A stretch of DNA of 64,000 bases from Planctomycetota bacterium (GTDB lineage Bacteria > Planctomycetota > Planctomycetia > Pirellulales > Pirellulaceae), in the NCBI GenBank assembly GCA_963204915.1, contig CAUJHS010000061.1, positions 1 through 64,000 on the forward strand, written 5' to 3'. Shown here piece by piece: positions 16,978 through 24,312 of this stretch. Made by a program: the position numbers and the translations under genes. The notes beneath the pieces are model-generated. The model worked only from the letters and a program-made list of their open reading frames with translations, was not told the DNA's origin and ran no database searches. Each line of letters starts with the position of its first letter. Positions within the stretch are counted from its first letter, which is position 1.

Positions 16978-18306
16978 ATGATGCCCTTAACTCGTTTTGG
17001 CGCGCGCCTCGGTTGGGCGTGTGTCGTTTTGCCGATGGTCGTTTTGTCGTTTGTCGGCGCGTCGAGTTGGTGTGCTGCGGAACCGCATCCCTCGTTGCCA
17101 AGGCCCGGCACAACTCAGGGATTGGGCGTGAACATTCACTTCACCGACGCCCGGCCCGGCGAAATGGACATGCTCGCCGACGGCGGATTTGGTTGGGTGC
17201 GCATGGATTTCGTGTGGGGCGCCACCGAACGCCAACGCGGCGAATATGACTTTCGCGCCTACGAGCGTTTGCTCGAATCTCTCGAGGCGAAAAAACTGCG
17301 TGCGTTGTTCATTCTCGATTACAGCAACCAGCTGTACGAGAAAGAGCGATCGGTCGCTACCGAAGAAGGCCGCCAGGCGTTTGCTCGCTGGGCCGCGGCC
17401 GCCGCCAAACGCTTCCAAGGACGCGGCGTGCTGTGGGAGATCTGGAACGAACCAAACATCAAAAACTTCTGGGAGCCGGAGCCGAACCTGGAACATTACA
17501 CCGCCTTGGCGAAGGCGACCAGTCAAGCGATTCGCGAAGCAGCCCCCGGCGAGGCGGTCATCGGACCTGCAACCTCCACGGTTGATTTCAAATTCCTGGA
17601 AGGATGTTTCCAAGCGGGCTTGCTCAACGATTGGGACGCCGTGTCGGTGCATCCCTACCGGCAAAAGGCCCCGGAAACCGTTGTCGAGGACTACGCCAAA
17701 TTACGCGAATTGATTGCCAAGTACGCCCCAGAAGGCAAGAGCATTCCCATCATCAGCGGCGAATGGGGTTATTCCGCCACGTGGAAAGGCTATGACGTAG
17801 ACCGTCAAGGGAAATATCTCCCGCGTCAATGGCTTGTAAACATGTGGCGGCAAATTCCCGTGTCCATCTGGTACGACTGGCACGACGACGGTCCGGATGC
17901 ACATGAGCCAGAACATCACTTCGGCACGGTGGCGTTCGAGTATCATAAAGATCGTCGGCCGGTGTATGATCCTAAGCCCGCGTATCTGGCCGCCAAGACG
18001 CTCACCTCGCAACTCCAGGGCTATGAATTCGAGAAACGGATCGCCACCGAGCGGCCGGAAGACTACGCCCTTCTGTTCCGCAAGGGAGACGACTTGCGTC
18101 TGGCGGTTTGGACCACAGGCGAAGCGCGGGACATTGCCATTCCCGCAAGCGAAGGCGAGTTGGAAGTGGTTTCGCACACCGGCGACCAGCGCGACCCGTT
18201 AATCGCGCGGGATGGCGTGGTCAAGGTTCCCGCCACCGAGGCGCCGTTGTACGTAACGCCAAAGTCGGGAAATCTAAAGTTGATCGACGCTCCGGCGGCG
18301 AAGTGA
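16978..18306 (+). CDS. Exported clan-A glycoside hydrolase (GH5/GH39-like)
   Basis: A 442-residue protein with a signal peptide (about 1-33, ending SSWCAAEP). The (beta/alpha)8 catalytic domain is indicated by WEIWNEPN, whose Glu is the acid/base, and IISGEWGY, whose Glu is the likely nucleophile, about 115 residues apart as in clan GH-A. SVHPYR and WYDWHDDG are further active-site strand ends. The C-terminal 90 residues look like a beta-sandwich appendage. The exact family cannot be fixed by eye. The gene begins 21 nt after the PL11 lyase, so the two probably act on the same polymer. Its signal-peptide codons include a TGTCG-rich stretch (17021-17068). Confidence 0.82.
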   Translation: MMPLTRFGARLGWACVVLPMVVLSFVGASSWCAAEPHPSLPRPGTTQGLGVNIHFTDARPGEMDMLADGGFGWVRMDFVWGATERQRGEYDFRAYERLLESLEAKKLRALFILDYSNQLYEKERSVATEEGRQAFARWAAAAAKRFQGRGVLWEIWNEPNIKNFWEPEPNLEHYTALAKATSQAIREAAPGEAVIGPATSTVDFKFLEGCFQAGLLNDWDAVSVHPYRQKAPETVVEDYAKLRELIAKYAPEGKSIPIISGEWGYSATWKGYDVDRQGKYLPRQWLVNMWRQIPVSIWYDWHDDGPDAHEPEHHFGTVAFEYHKDRRPVYDPKPAYLAAKTLTSQLQGYEFEKRIATERPEDYALLFRKGDDLRLAVWTTGEARDIAIPASEGELEVVSHTGDQRDPLIARDGVVKVPATEAPLYVTPKSGNLKLIDAPAAK

Positions 18307-18372
18307 ACGAGAAGCGAACGAAACGCTTTCTCGCACGATTCACGGCAACCCCTGCCTGCGGCGTGCTTCGCC

Positions 18373-19275
18373 TCAGGCCGTCTTCGCAGGGTATTTGTGG
18401 ATCAGCGCCAAAACCTCGTCAATTTGCTGCGGTTCTTCAAAGCCGATGGTCATAGCGTCCAGCACGCCCAGCTCTTGAGCGAAGCGAATGCAGGCTTCTT
18501 TCTGATTGCGCAGTTCGCCTTCGCCAAAGATTTTCATGCCGATGACTGCTTTGCCGTTGGCTTTCATCTCCTTCAGCACGGCGGTGATTTCCTCGGGCGT
18601 GCCGTCCATTTTGACGCCCTTCGGGTTAATGCGGGCCAGCACGACATCGACCCAGGGGGACGCCGCCGCCGTTTTGAGTGCGGCAAAGTCATGGCAGGAT
18701 ACGCCTACCGCACGAACTTGCTTCTTCTCTTTCGCTTCCGCCAACTCCTCCATGTAGGGTTGCAGGTCTTGATCCCAGGCGCCATTGGTCATGCAGTGGA
18801 GCAGCACAATATCGACGTAGTCGGTGTCCAGCTCATGGCGGAAACGCTCCAGGGCGGTGCGAGCCATTTGCTTGCGGAACGGCAACTTCGTCGCGTTCTC
18901 GGGGCCGTCGTAGCGCCACCATAGCTTGGTGAGAATGGTGATCTTCTCGCGCGGGATGGACCGTAACGCTTCGCGAAAATAGAGGTGGGTGCCGTATAAG
19001 TCGGCCAGGTCGAAAAACGTGATGCCACGGTCATACGCATGGCGGAACAGGGCAACCAGTTTCTCAAATCCCATGCGGGTTTGATCGGACTGGCGTTCTC
19101 CACCATGAACACCAGTCCCCTGCCCCACGCGCGACATCGTAATGCCGGTGCGTCCCAGTGGAACTTGCGGAGGCGGAGCGACCTCGGCCGCTCGCAATAG
19201 CGAGGCGTTACTCAACAACACGGCTGCGCCGCTGGCGGCGCCTACAAATTGACGACGACTGAATGGCGCCTTCAT
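18373..19275 (-). CDS. Tat-exported aldo/keto reductase
   Basis: A 300-residue protein with a twin-arginine signal (FSRRQFVGAASGAAVLL) and an aldo/keto reductase barrel. The catalytic Asp-Tyr pair is in FFDLADLYGTHLYFREAL; the Lys is in ITILTKLWW and the His in VDIVLLHCM. Tat export implies cofactor loading in the cytoplasm and function in the periplasm. It is the last gene of a minus-strand run that also holds the Gfo/Idh oxidoreductase, the HEAT protein and the small ORF. GGGAAG about 8 nt before the ATG is a good ribosome-binding site. Confidence 0.9.
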   Translation of the reverse strand: MKAPFSRRQFVGAASGAAVLLSNASLLRAAEVAPPPQVPLGRTGITMSRVGQGTGVHGGERQSDQTRMGFEKLVALFRHAYDRGITFFDLADLYGTHLYFREALRSIPREKITILTKLWWRYDGPENATKLPFRKQMARTALERFRHELDTDYVDIVLLHCMTNGAWDQDLQPYMEELAEAKEKKQVRAVGVSCHDFAALKTAAASPWVDVVLARINPKGVKMDGTPEEITAVLKEMKANGKAVIGMKIFGEGELRNQKEACIRFAQELGVLDAMTIGFEEPQQIDEVLALIHKYPAKTA

Positions 19276-19296
19276 GGTTGGCTTCCCGGAAGATCG

Positions 19297-19401
19297 TTAC
19301 GGCTGCGGGGTCGCGCCGTGGGGCAAGTAAAACCAGACGGGATCGAACATCTGGTTGGCCATTGAGTTTGCGTACGGCGCGGACCACGTCGCGCCGTTCA
19401 T
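19297..19401 (-). CDS. Small ORF of 34 codons coupled to the HEAT gene by an ATGA overlap
   Basis: On the minus strand the stop codon of the HEAT gene (TGA, 19400-19398) overlaps an ATG at 19401 as ATGA. The new frame runs 34 codons to TAA at 19299-19297. The peptide begins MNGATWSAPYANSM and contains MFDPVWFYLPHGATPQP, an aromatic-rich carboxyl half. It ends 21 nt before the aldo/keto reductase start. Stop-start overlap is a classic arrangement for translational coupling. The family is not recognised. It could be a genuine small protein or chance. Confidence 0.45.
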   Translation of the reverse strand: MNGATWSAPYANSMANQMFDPVWFYLPHGATPQP

Positions 19402-19970
19402 CCCACCACAGGTTTCACGCGCGTCGCCTTGGTGGGTTTCAGTTTCTGCGAGGGATACCCCGCCACCTGGACGCCGCGCCTTCGGAGCGATTGCGCCAGG
19501 GCGTGCTTGAAATCGTCGGGAGCGCTTTCAAACGCGGTTTTCAATGCCGCCACGGCGTTCTCGCTCGGGAGGCGCTCCAGCACCATGCGGGCGTCTTCGC
19601 GCAAGTTTTCCTGTTTCAGTAAGGCGGCGATCGGTTCGACGTCTTGTTCTCCCTGGCTGAGTTCGGAAATCATCCAGGCGACTTCCCGGCGCACCGCTAC
19701 GGGTTGATCATCATGGAGCAACTCGCGCAATGCGGCGCAAGTTTCGTCGCGGCCCGTGGCGCCTGGAGCGCCCACGACATGGACGATGCGCCACATGGCG
19801 CGTTGGGCCGCACGGCTCACTTCCAGTTTACCCCCCGCCATGACCTGGGCCAACTGTTTCAGGGGGGCGGGGCCAAGTTCGCCGGCGCGCAGCCAAGCCT
19901 GCGTGCGCACGTTTTCGTCATCGCTTTGAATGGCGGCAAGCAGCGCCGCAACCGTCAAGGGATCGTTCAT
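19398..19970 (-). CDS. HEAT-repeat protein
   Basis: A 190-residue soluble helical protein with HEAT-like units: LLAAIQSDDENVRTQAWLRAGELG, LRELLHDDQPVAVRREVAWMISEL and IAALLKQENLREDARMVLERL. It is probably a protein-interaction scaffold. No catalytic residues are evident. The ATG at 19970 is preferred over 19991 because GAGGA lies about 8 nt upstream of it. A TGTCG-repeat copy (19994-20032) lies just before the gene. Its stop codon overlaps the start of the small ORF at 19297-19401. Confidence 0.82.
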   Translation of the reverse strand: MNDPLTVAALLAAIQSDDENVRTQAWLRAGELGPAPLKQLAQVMAGGKLEVSRAAQRAMWRIVHVVGAPGATGRDETCAALRELLHDDQPVAVRREVAWMISELSQGEQDVEPIAALLKQENLREDARMVLERLPSENAVAALKTAFESAPDDFKHALAQSLRRRGVQVAGYPSQKLKPTKATRVKPVVG

Positions 19971-19993
19971 GATTATTTCCTCGGGCGTCAAGT

Positions 19994-20032
19994 TGTGTCG
20001 ATTTGTCGCGTGTCGGCAATCGTCGGCGCAAC
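19994..20032. repeat. TGTCG-type repeat copy between the HEAT and Gfo/Idh genes
   Basis: GTGTCGATTTGTCGCGTGTCG followed by a more diverged GCAATCGTCGGCGC is closely related to the 15-nt unit before accA. It occupies most of the gap between two minus-strand genes. Confidence 0.6.
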
Positions 20033-20052
20033 GTAGTGCGCCGGGGGCGCCA

Positions 20053-21405
20053 TTACAAATGGTACGGGTAGCGTTGGGGACGGCTCATCAACCGTGCGGC
20101 TTGTTCGTCTCCCACAATCTCTTGCCTAGCCTGGTCCCATTCGAGTTTTCGCCCCAACAGGTACGAGAGATTCCCCAACACACACAAGTTCGACACGCCC
20201 ACGCCGGCTTCAATGTTCATGATCGTTTTCTTGCCGGTCTTAATCCCCTCGAACCAGTCCTCCATGTGGCCGGGACTTTGATAAACGTCTTGGAAGCCGG
20301 CCGGAGGAACCCACTGCCGGGCTTTGCGCTCGGCCCAGGTTCCGCCGTCGCCGCCCCAATGGACGAAGGTCCCGTTCTCGCCGTAGTACGTGGCGCCATA
20401 TCCGGGGCGCGAGATGGCTGTCACGCCGTCTTTGAACTCCTCGGGCTTGCGTTCTTCGGCCGGGACGGCGCAGTGATCATTCTGCTCCCAAATCAAGGTC
20501 CAATCGGGATTTTTGAACGTGTACGTGACGTACATATCCACCGCACTATCCCATAAGCCCTTGGGCGGCGGCGTGCCGGTCGCTTCGACGGTTACAGGTC
20601 CTGTCCCGTCCTGTCCAAGCCACCACATGGCGCAGCTCATCACGTGAGCGCCGCGATCACGAATTTGCCCTCCGCCGGACTCCAGCAGCCAACGAAAAGT
20701 GCCCGGCAAATAACGCGCGTTGTAGGGACGCCAACGCAACGGGCCAAGCCAAAGGTCCCAGTCCAACTCCGGCGGCGGAGCGCTATCCGGCGTTTCGCTT
20801 TCGTCCACCGGGCTGGGATAATGGAAACAGTGAACTTTGCTCACCTTGCCGAGGTTGTTCACAATGTACCGATGGGCTAAATACGCCTCCGGTTGCGAGC
20901 GCCCCTGCGAGCCGATTTGCGTGGCCACGCCGGCCGCCTTGGCTGCCGCGATCATCGCCTTGCCTTCTTCAATCGTGCAACAGGCGGGTTTTTCACAGTA
21001 GATGTGTTTACCGCTTTGGGCCGAGTGGACGAATTGCACGCCGTGCCAATGATCGGGGGTCGAAATGACGACGGCGTCGATGTCTTTCCGTTCGAGCAGG
21101 TAGCGGTAATCGCGATAGACTGCCGCATGAGGGCCAATCGCCTTCGAGGCGGCGGTCAGGCGATTTTCATCGACCTCGCACACGGCCACCACTTCCGCCT
21201 CGCCTTTTTGCATCAAGCCGCCCAACTCGGAATACAAGCTTTTGGCCCGACCGCCAAAGCCGATGAAGCCGACTTGCACGCGGTCGTTCGCTCCAGCTTT
21301 GCCTTGCGCGCCCAGTACGGCCTGCGGCAAGATGAGCGGAGCGCTAGCAACGGCGGCCGAAGCGGCCAGAAACTCACGACGTTTGACTTTAGATGAGTGC
21401 GACAC
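20053..21405 (-). CDS. Tat-exported Gfo/Idh/MocA family oxidoreductase
   Basis: A 450-residue protein with a twin-arginine signal ([15 protein letters not shown]), an NAD(P)-binding Rossmann fold (VGFIGFGGRAKSLY, STPDHWHGVQF) and the EKPACCTIEEG version of the family's E-K-P catalytic motif. The C-terminal half is the alpha/beta substrate domain (GAHVMSCAMWWLG, YTFKNPDW). Family members typically oxidise or reduce sugars with tightly held NAD(P). Many planctomycete copies are exported. The minus-strand run continues into the HEAT, small ORF and aldo/keto reductase genes, suggesting linked sugar chemistry. Confidence 0.92.
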   Translation of the reverse strand: MSHSSKVKRREFLAASAAVASAPLILPQAVLGAQGKAGANDRVQVGFIGFGGRAKSLYSELGGLMQKGEAEVVAVCEVDENRLTAASKAIGPHAAVYRDYRYLLERKDIDAVVISTPDHWHGVQFVHSAQSGKHIYCEKPACCTIEEGKAMIAAAKAAGVATQIGSQGRSQPEAYLAHRYIVNNLGKVSKVHCFHYPSPVDESETPDSAPPPELDWDLWLGPLRWRPYNARYLPGTFRWLLESGGGQIRDRGAHVMSCAMWWLGQDGTGPVTVEATGTPPPKGLWDSAVDMYVTYTFKNPDWTLIWEQNDHCAVPAEERKPEEFKDGVTAISRPGYGATYYGENGTFVHWGGDGGTWAERKARQWVPPAGFQDVYQSPGHMEDWFEGIKTGKKTIMNIEAGVGVSNLCVLGNLSYLLGRKLEWDQARQEIVGDEQAARLMSRPQRYPYHL

Positions 21406-21793
21406 AGTGCCTTTCCCTTCGCGTTCAAAGTGTCAGAAGCGGGGATGACTCGGAGTGCGAACGATATTCGCGCAGAACCGAAACGTTCGGACCTAGGCGG
21501 GTGTTTCGCTGGTAAGCAAACACTATACCGCCGGACTTCGAAATACCTCGAAAATCGACGAGACTTGTGCGCGGTGGTCGATGCGGCTGGCGCGCAGCGT
21601 AAATTGCGCGCGTGCGGCTTGATCGCACCGGTGAAGCTGCAAAGAGTATCATGACGCCTTGTGAGACCAGACGCCACACCTATCGTGCGATAACGCGCAC
21701 TTTCTGGCAGCCCTGAGTGCGTTTCGCGCGCTTGGGTTGTCGCCTGCAAGCCGGCAACCGCATTGAAGCGCGGCTGGATTAACCCAGGCCGGT
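21406..21793. other. Intergenic region upstream of the Gfo/Idh gene
   Basis: In this 388-bp gap no ORF with a convincing start or composition is seen. A near-palindrome CCGAAACGTTCGG lies near 21478. On the minus strand a TATAGT hexamer (21522-21527) could act as a -10 element for the Gfo/Idh gene, without a clear -35. Confidence 0.4.
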
Positions 21794-22297
21794 TCAGATT
21801 TTGGTGAGATAGAACCGGGTGCGTTCAAAGACTTGCTCGACGAGCCGTTTACTTTTGCCCCAGTCGAAAAGCTGGCCCTTGGTCTCGGTGGCCACTTCGA
21901 CGCGCACCAGGCGGGATGACACGTCGATCACGTCAGCGCCGAGCGTGCCCCGCATCGAAAACACGTCGGCCGGCTGCTTGGCTTCCACAAAGCAACCAGT
22001 GGCCGTGTCCCACAAGGCGGCAATGTGACAATCCTGGTTCACCAACGCCTGGAGGAAGCGTGCGGCAACCGTGGAATACGAGCCTTCAAACTCCTGCGCA
22101 AAACGTTTTTGCCCCTTGACGCCCAGGTTGGACCATAAAGCGTCGCTCACCTTGAGCAAGGGCGTGAACAATTCAGGCGAGGCGGAGAACGGCGCCAAAA
22201 CCTTGCCGACATCGTCGAGGCTCATGCCATTGGCGGGGGCATTCGCAGGAATGCCATGCGTCTGACGGATGGTTTGAACGGAAGGTCGGTCCGACAT
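21794..22297 (-). CDS. Conserved-looking cytoplasmic protein, function unknown
   Basis: A 167-residue soluble protein with mixed alpha/beta composition, no signal and no membrane segment. The ATG at 22297 (MSDRPSVQTIRQTHG) is used because GGAGAGG lies about 10 nt upstream and the 18 codons before it are Arg/Cys-rich and not protein-like. Visible segments include ALWSNLGVKGQKRFAQEF and RLVRVEVATETKGQLFDWG. No family is recognised. It stands alone on the minus strand. Confidence 0.65.
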   Translation of the reverse strand: MSDRPSVQTIRQTHGIPANAPANGMSLDDVGKVLAPFSASPELFTPLLKVSDALWSNLGVKGQKRFAQEFEGSYSTVAARFLQALVNQDCHIAALWDTATGCFVEAKQPADVFSMRGTLGADVIDVSSRLVRVEVATETKGQLFDWGKSKRLVEQVFERTRFYLTKI

Positions 22298-22624
22298 ACG
22301 GTTTGCGCCTCTCCTTGGCTGACACGTTGTGACGCGCCTGACGCGAGTCATCCAGCATGTGGGGCCGCCGCGCCTGTCGGCAAAGCGGCGTCAATCTGAA
22401 TTATCGGCCATCCCCCCGCGTGGCAAACAAGTTTTGCCAGAAATCTCCGTGCTGGCGAGTGTCGTGCGTCATGTGACGAAGGTTGAATGAGCCGCCAACC
22501 GACTTGGTGAATCGCGCAAGGCGCCACGATTGATGAAGCAAGAGCGATCAACGACACTGGATGATCGACGATTGACGTGGCCAACGAACGTTTGATGACA
22601 ACGGCGTAAGCGAGGAACTTTCGG
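22298..22624. other. Intergenic region, nothing recognised
   Basis: A 327-bp divergent gap between the 21794 gene and the DUF1080 gene. No hairpin with a U-run, no tRNA-like fold and no credible ORF is seen. GTGTCGTGCGTC near 22460 is a weak TGTCG-type copy. Confidence 0.4.
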
Positions 22625-23419
22625 ATGACTTGGCAAAGACGAGAAGCGGCGGCAACGTGGTTGATTCTCATGGCCTGCGCCTTTTCCGGCGCCGCACGAG
22701 CCGAGGACGCGTTCAACCCACGGCAAGACGAACTCCCAGCAGCGCCGCCCGAGGACGCGATCGTGCTGTTCGATGGCGAAGGCGTGAATCGCTTTCTCAG
22801 CATGAGCGGCGGCAAAATCGACTGGCCCGTGGAAGACAGCGCGCTTGTTTCGACCCGTGGAAACGCCCGCGCGAACCACATCGTCTCGGATGTGCACTTC
22901 CGCGACGCCGACCTGCACGTGGAGTTCATGCTGCCGCCGCAAGGAAGCGGCAACAGCGGAATCTACATTCACGGCAACTATGAAATGCAAATCTTCAATT
23001 CAGGTCACAAGCAATCGCTTGATCAGGGCGACATGGGCGCACTCTACGGGTACGCGCCGCCACTCATGAACGCGAGCCGACCGCCGGGCGAATGGCAAGT
23101 GTACGACATTCGCTACCGAGCCCCGCGCCGTGACGAGCAAGGGCGCATTACCGAGGAAGGATCGATCACGGCTTGGCTCAACGGACAGAAGGTGCAAGAC
23201 AACACGCGTTTTGGCGAGCCGCGCTCGGTGTATCATCCTTTCCGCTACGGAACGACGCCCTACCTGCAAACGATTTGGAAACTGCAACAACAAACCTCCG
23301 TCGGCCCCGTATTCCTGCAAGACCACGACAGCCCCGTGCGCTTCCGCAACTTGTGGCTTCGCCCGTTGGACGATCGAGCAATCACTTATCAACCCGCCGC
23401 CGGGCCTGCCGTGCCCTGA
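22625..23419 (+). CDS. Exported DUF1080 (3-keto-disaccharide hydrolase-like) protein
   Basis: A 264-residue protein with a signal peptide (about 1-26, ending ARAED). The concanavalin-like DUF1080 fold is recognised from AIVLFDGEGVNRFLS, DVHFRDADLHVEFMLPP, GNSGIYIHGNYEMQI and VFLQDHDSPVRFRNLWLRPL. Characterised members hydrolyse 3-keto-glycosides, which would fit the sugar oxidoreductases encoded 1-4 kb upstream. The periplasm is the likely site. Confidence 0.9.
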   Translation: MTWQRREAAATWLILMACAFSGAARAEDAFNPRQDELPAAPPEDAIVLFDGEGVNRFLSMSGGKIDWPVEDSALVSTRGNARANHIVSDVHFRDADLHVEFMLPPQGSGNSGIYIHGNYEMQIFNSGHKQSLDQGDMGALYGYAPPLMNASRPPGEWQVYDIRYRAPRRDEQGRITEEGSITAWLNGQKVQDNTRFGEPRSVYHPFRYGTTPYLQTIWKLQQQTSVGPVFLQDHDSPVRFRNLWLRPLDDRAITYQPAAGPAVP

Positions 23420-23504
23420 TCAGCAAGCCGACAGATCAGGCCGAGAAGCTGTAACTTGCCCGACAACTTCGCTGGGACATACCGCGCTGCGCGGCAGCGG
23501 TTGC

Positions 23505-24158
23505 TTACATGAGCATAACTGCGCGGACCATCACGACGATGGCGCCAATGGCAACCGTCACCATGAAGGCGAGTCCGGCGATTTGAACGAATGCCGGCAG
23601 AGGTTGGGTATCTTCATCCACGGTCAGAAGATCGACAACGCCCTTGGCAAAGTCAACTTGAATCCAGGCGGGGCCATTCATCACATCGCGGCCCCTTATA
23701 TCGATTGGACCTAGCGCGTGGCGCGCCATTTGCGAAGCCTTCGCTGGTACGCGCGCCTCTTGTAGGATGCGCACCGCGAGCGACGTGGCAGATGGTCTCG
23801 TGTGGACAGGCGGATATCCTTTGCCCGACACAGAGAGGGCTTCGCCGTAGTCCGTAATGGCGATGAATTGACAGACTTGGCGTTCATGGCGGCAATCTTC
23901 CGGCACGCGCCATGGTAATCGCTTAACACCCGACTGCCCGGCGGGGCAAATTAGTTCCGCGTGGCCGACCAACTCAGTGGAGAGTACTTCAACCGCCAAA
24001 GTTAACACTACGTCACGAGAATCACGGTTCTGAAAGTAGAACGCCCAGTGAAAAACCTCGTCTCGAACTTCCGCCGCTACGACAAAATGCACACGGCCGC
24101 AGATGAAATAACCTCCACCAGTTTGCTCCAGGACCGATTCGAACGTTTGCTCGATCAT
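23505..24158 (-). CDS. Protein with C-terminal membrane anchor, function unknown
   Basis: About 217 residues from the ATG at 24158 (MIEQTFESVLEQTGGGYF). An AGGGA sequence lies about 11 nt upstream. An in-frame ATG at 24227 would add 23 residues. The body is globular and hydrophilic (VHFVVAAEVRDEVFHWAFYF). The last 30 residues are hydrophobic (AGLAFMVTVAIGAIVVMV), suggesting a tail anchor. No family is recognised. Composition is less GC-biased at third positions than in neighbours, so it is less certain than most genes here. Confidence 0.5.
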   Translation of the reverse strand: MIEQTFESVLEQTGGGYFICGRVHFVVAAEVRDEVFHWAFYFQNRDSRDVVLTLAVEVLSTELVGHAELICPAGQSGVKRLPWRVPEDCRHERQVCQFIAITDYGEALSVSGKGYPPVHTRPSATSLAVRILQEARVPAKASQMARHALGPIDIRGRDVMNGPAWIQVDFAKGVVDLLTVDEDTQPLPAFVQIAGLAFMVTVAIGAIVVMVRAVMLM

Positions 24159-24312
24159 GCGATGATGTTCCCTGTGCCGTATTGCGGGAAAAGATTTCGG
24201 GAGAGTCACGCCATTATGTGCACGCATGTTATTCTCGGCCGAGGCAGCGTGGAACGAACGTGGCGCCGGTGAAGACTTACCCACCAGCGGCGCCTGGCCC
24301 AGAGGTGTTTTG

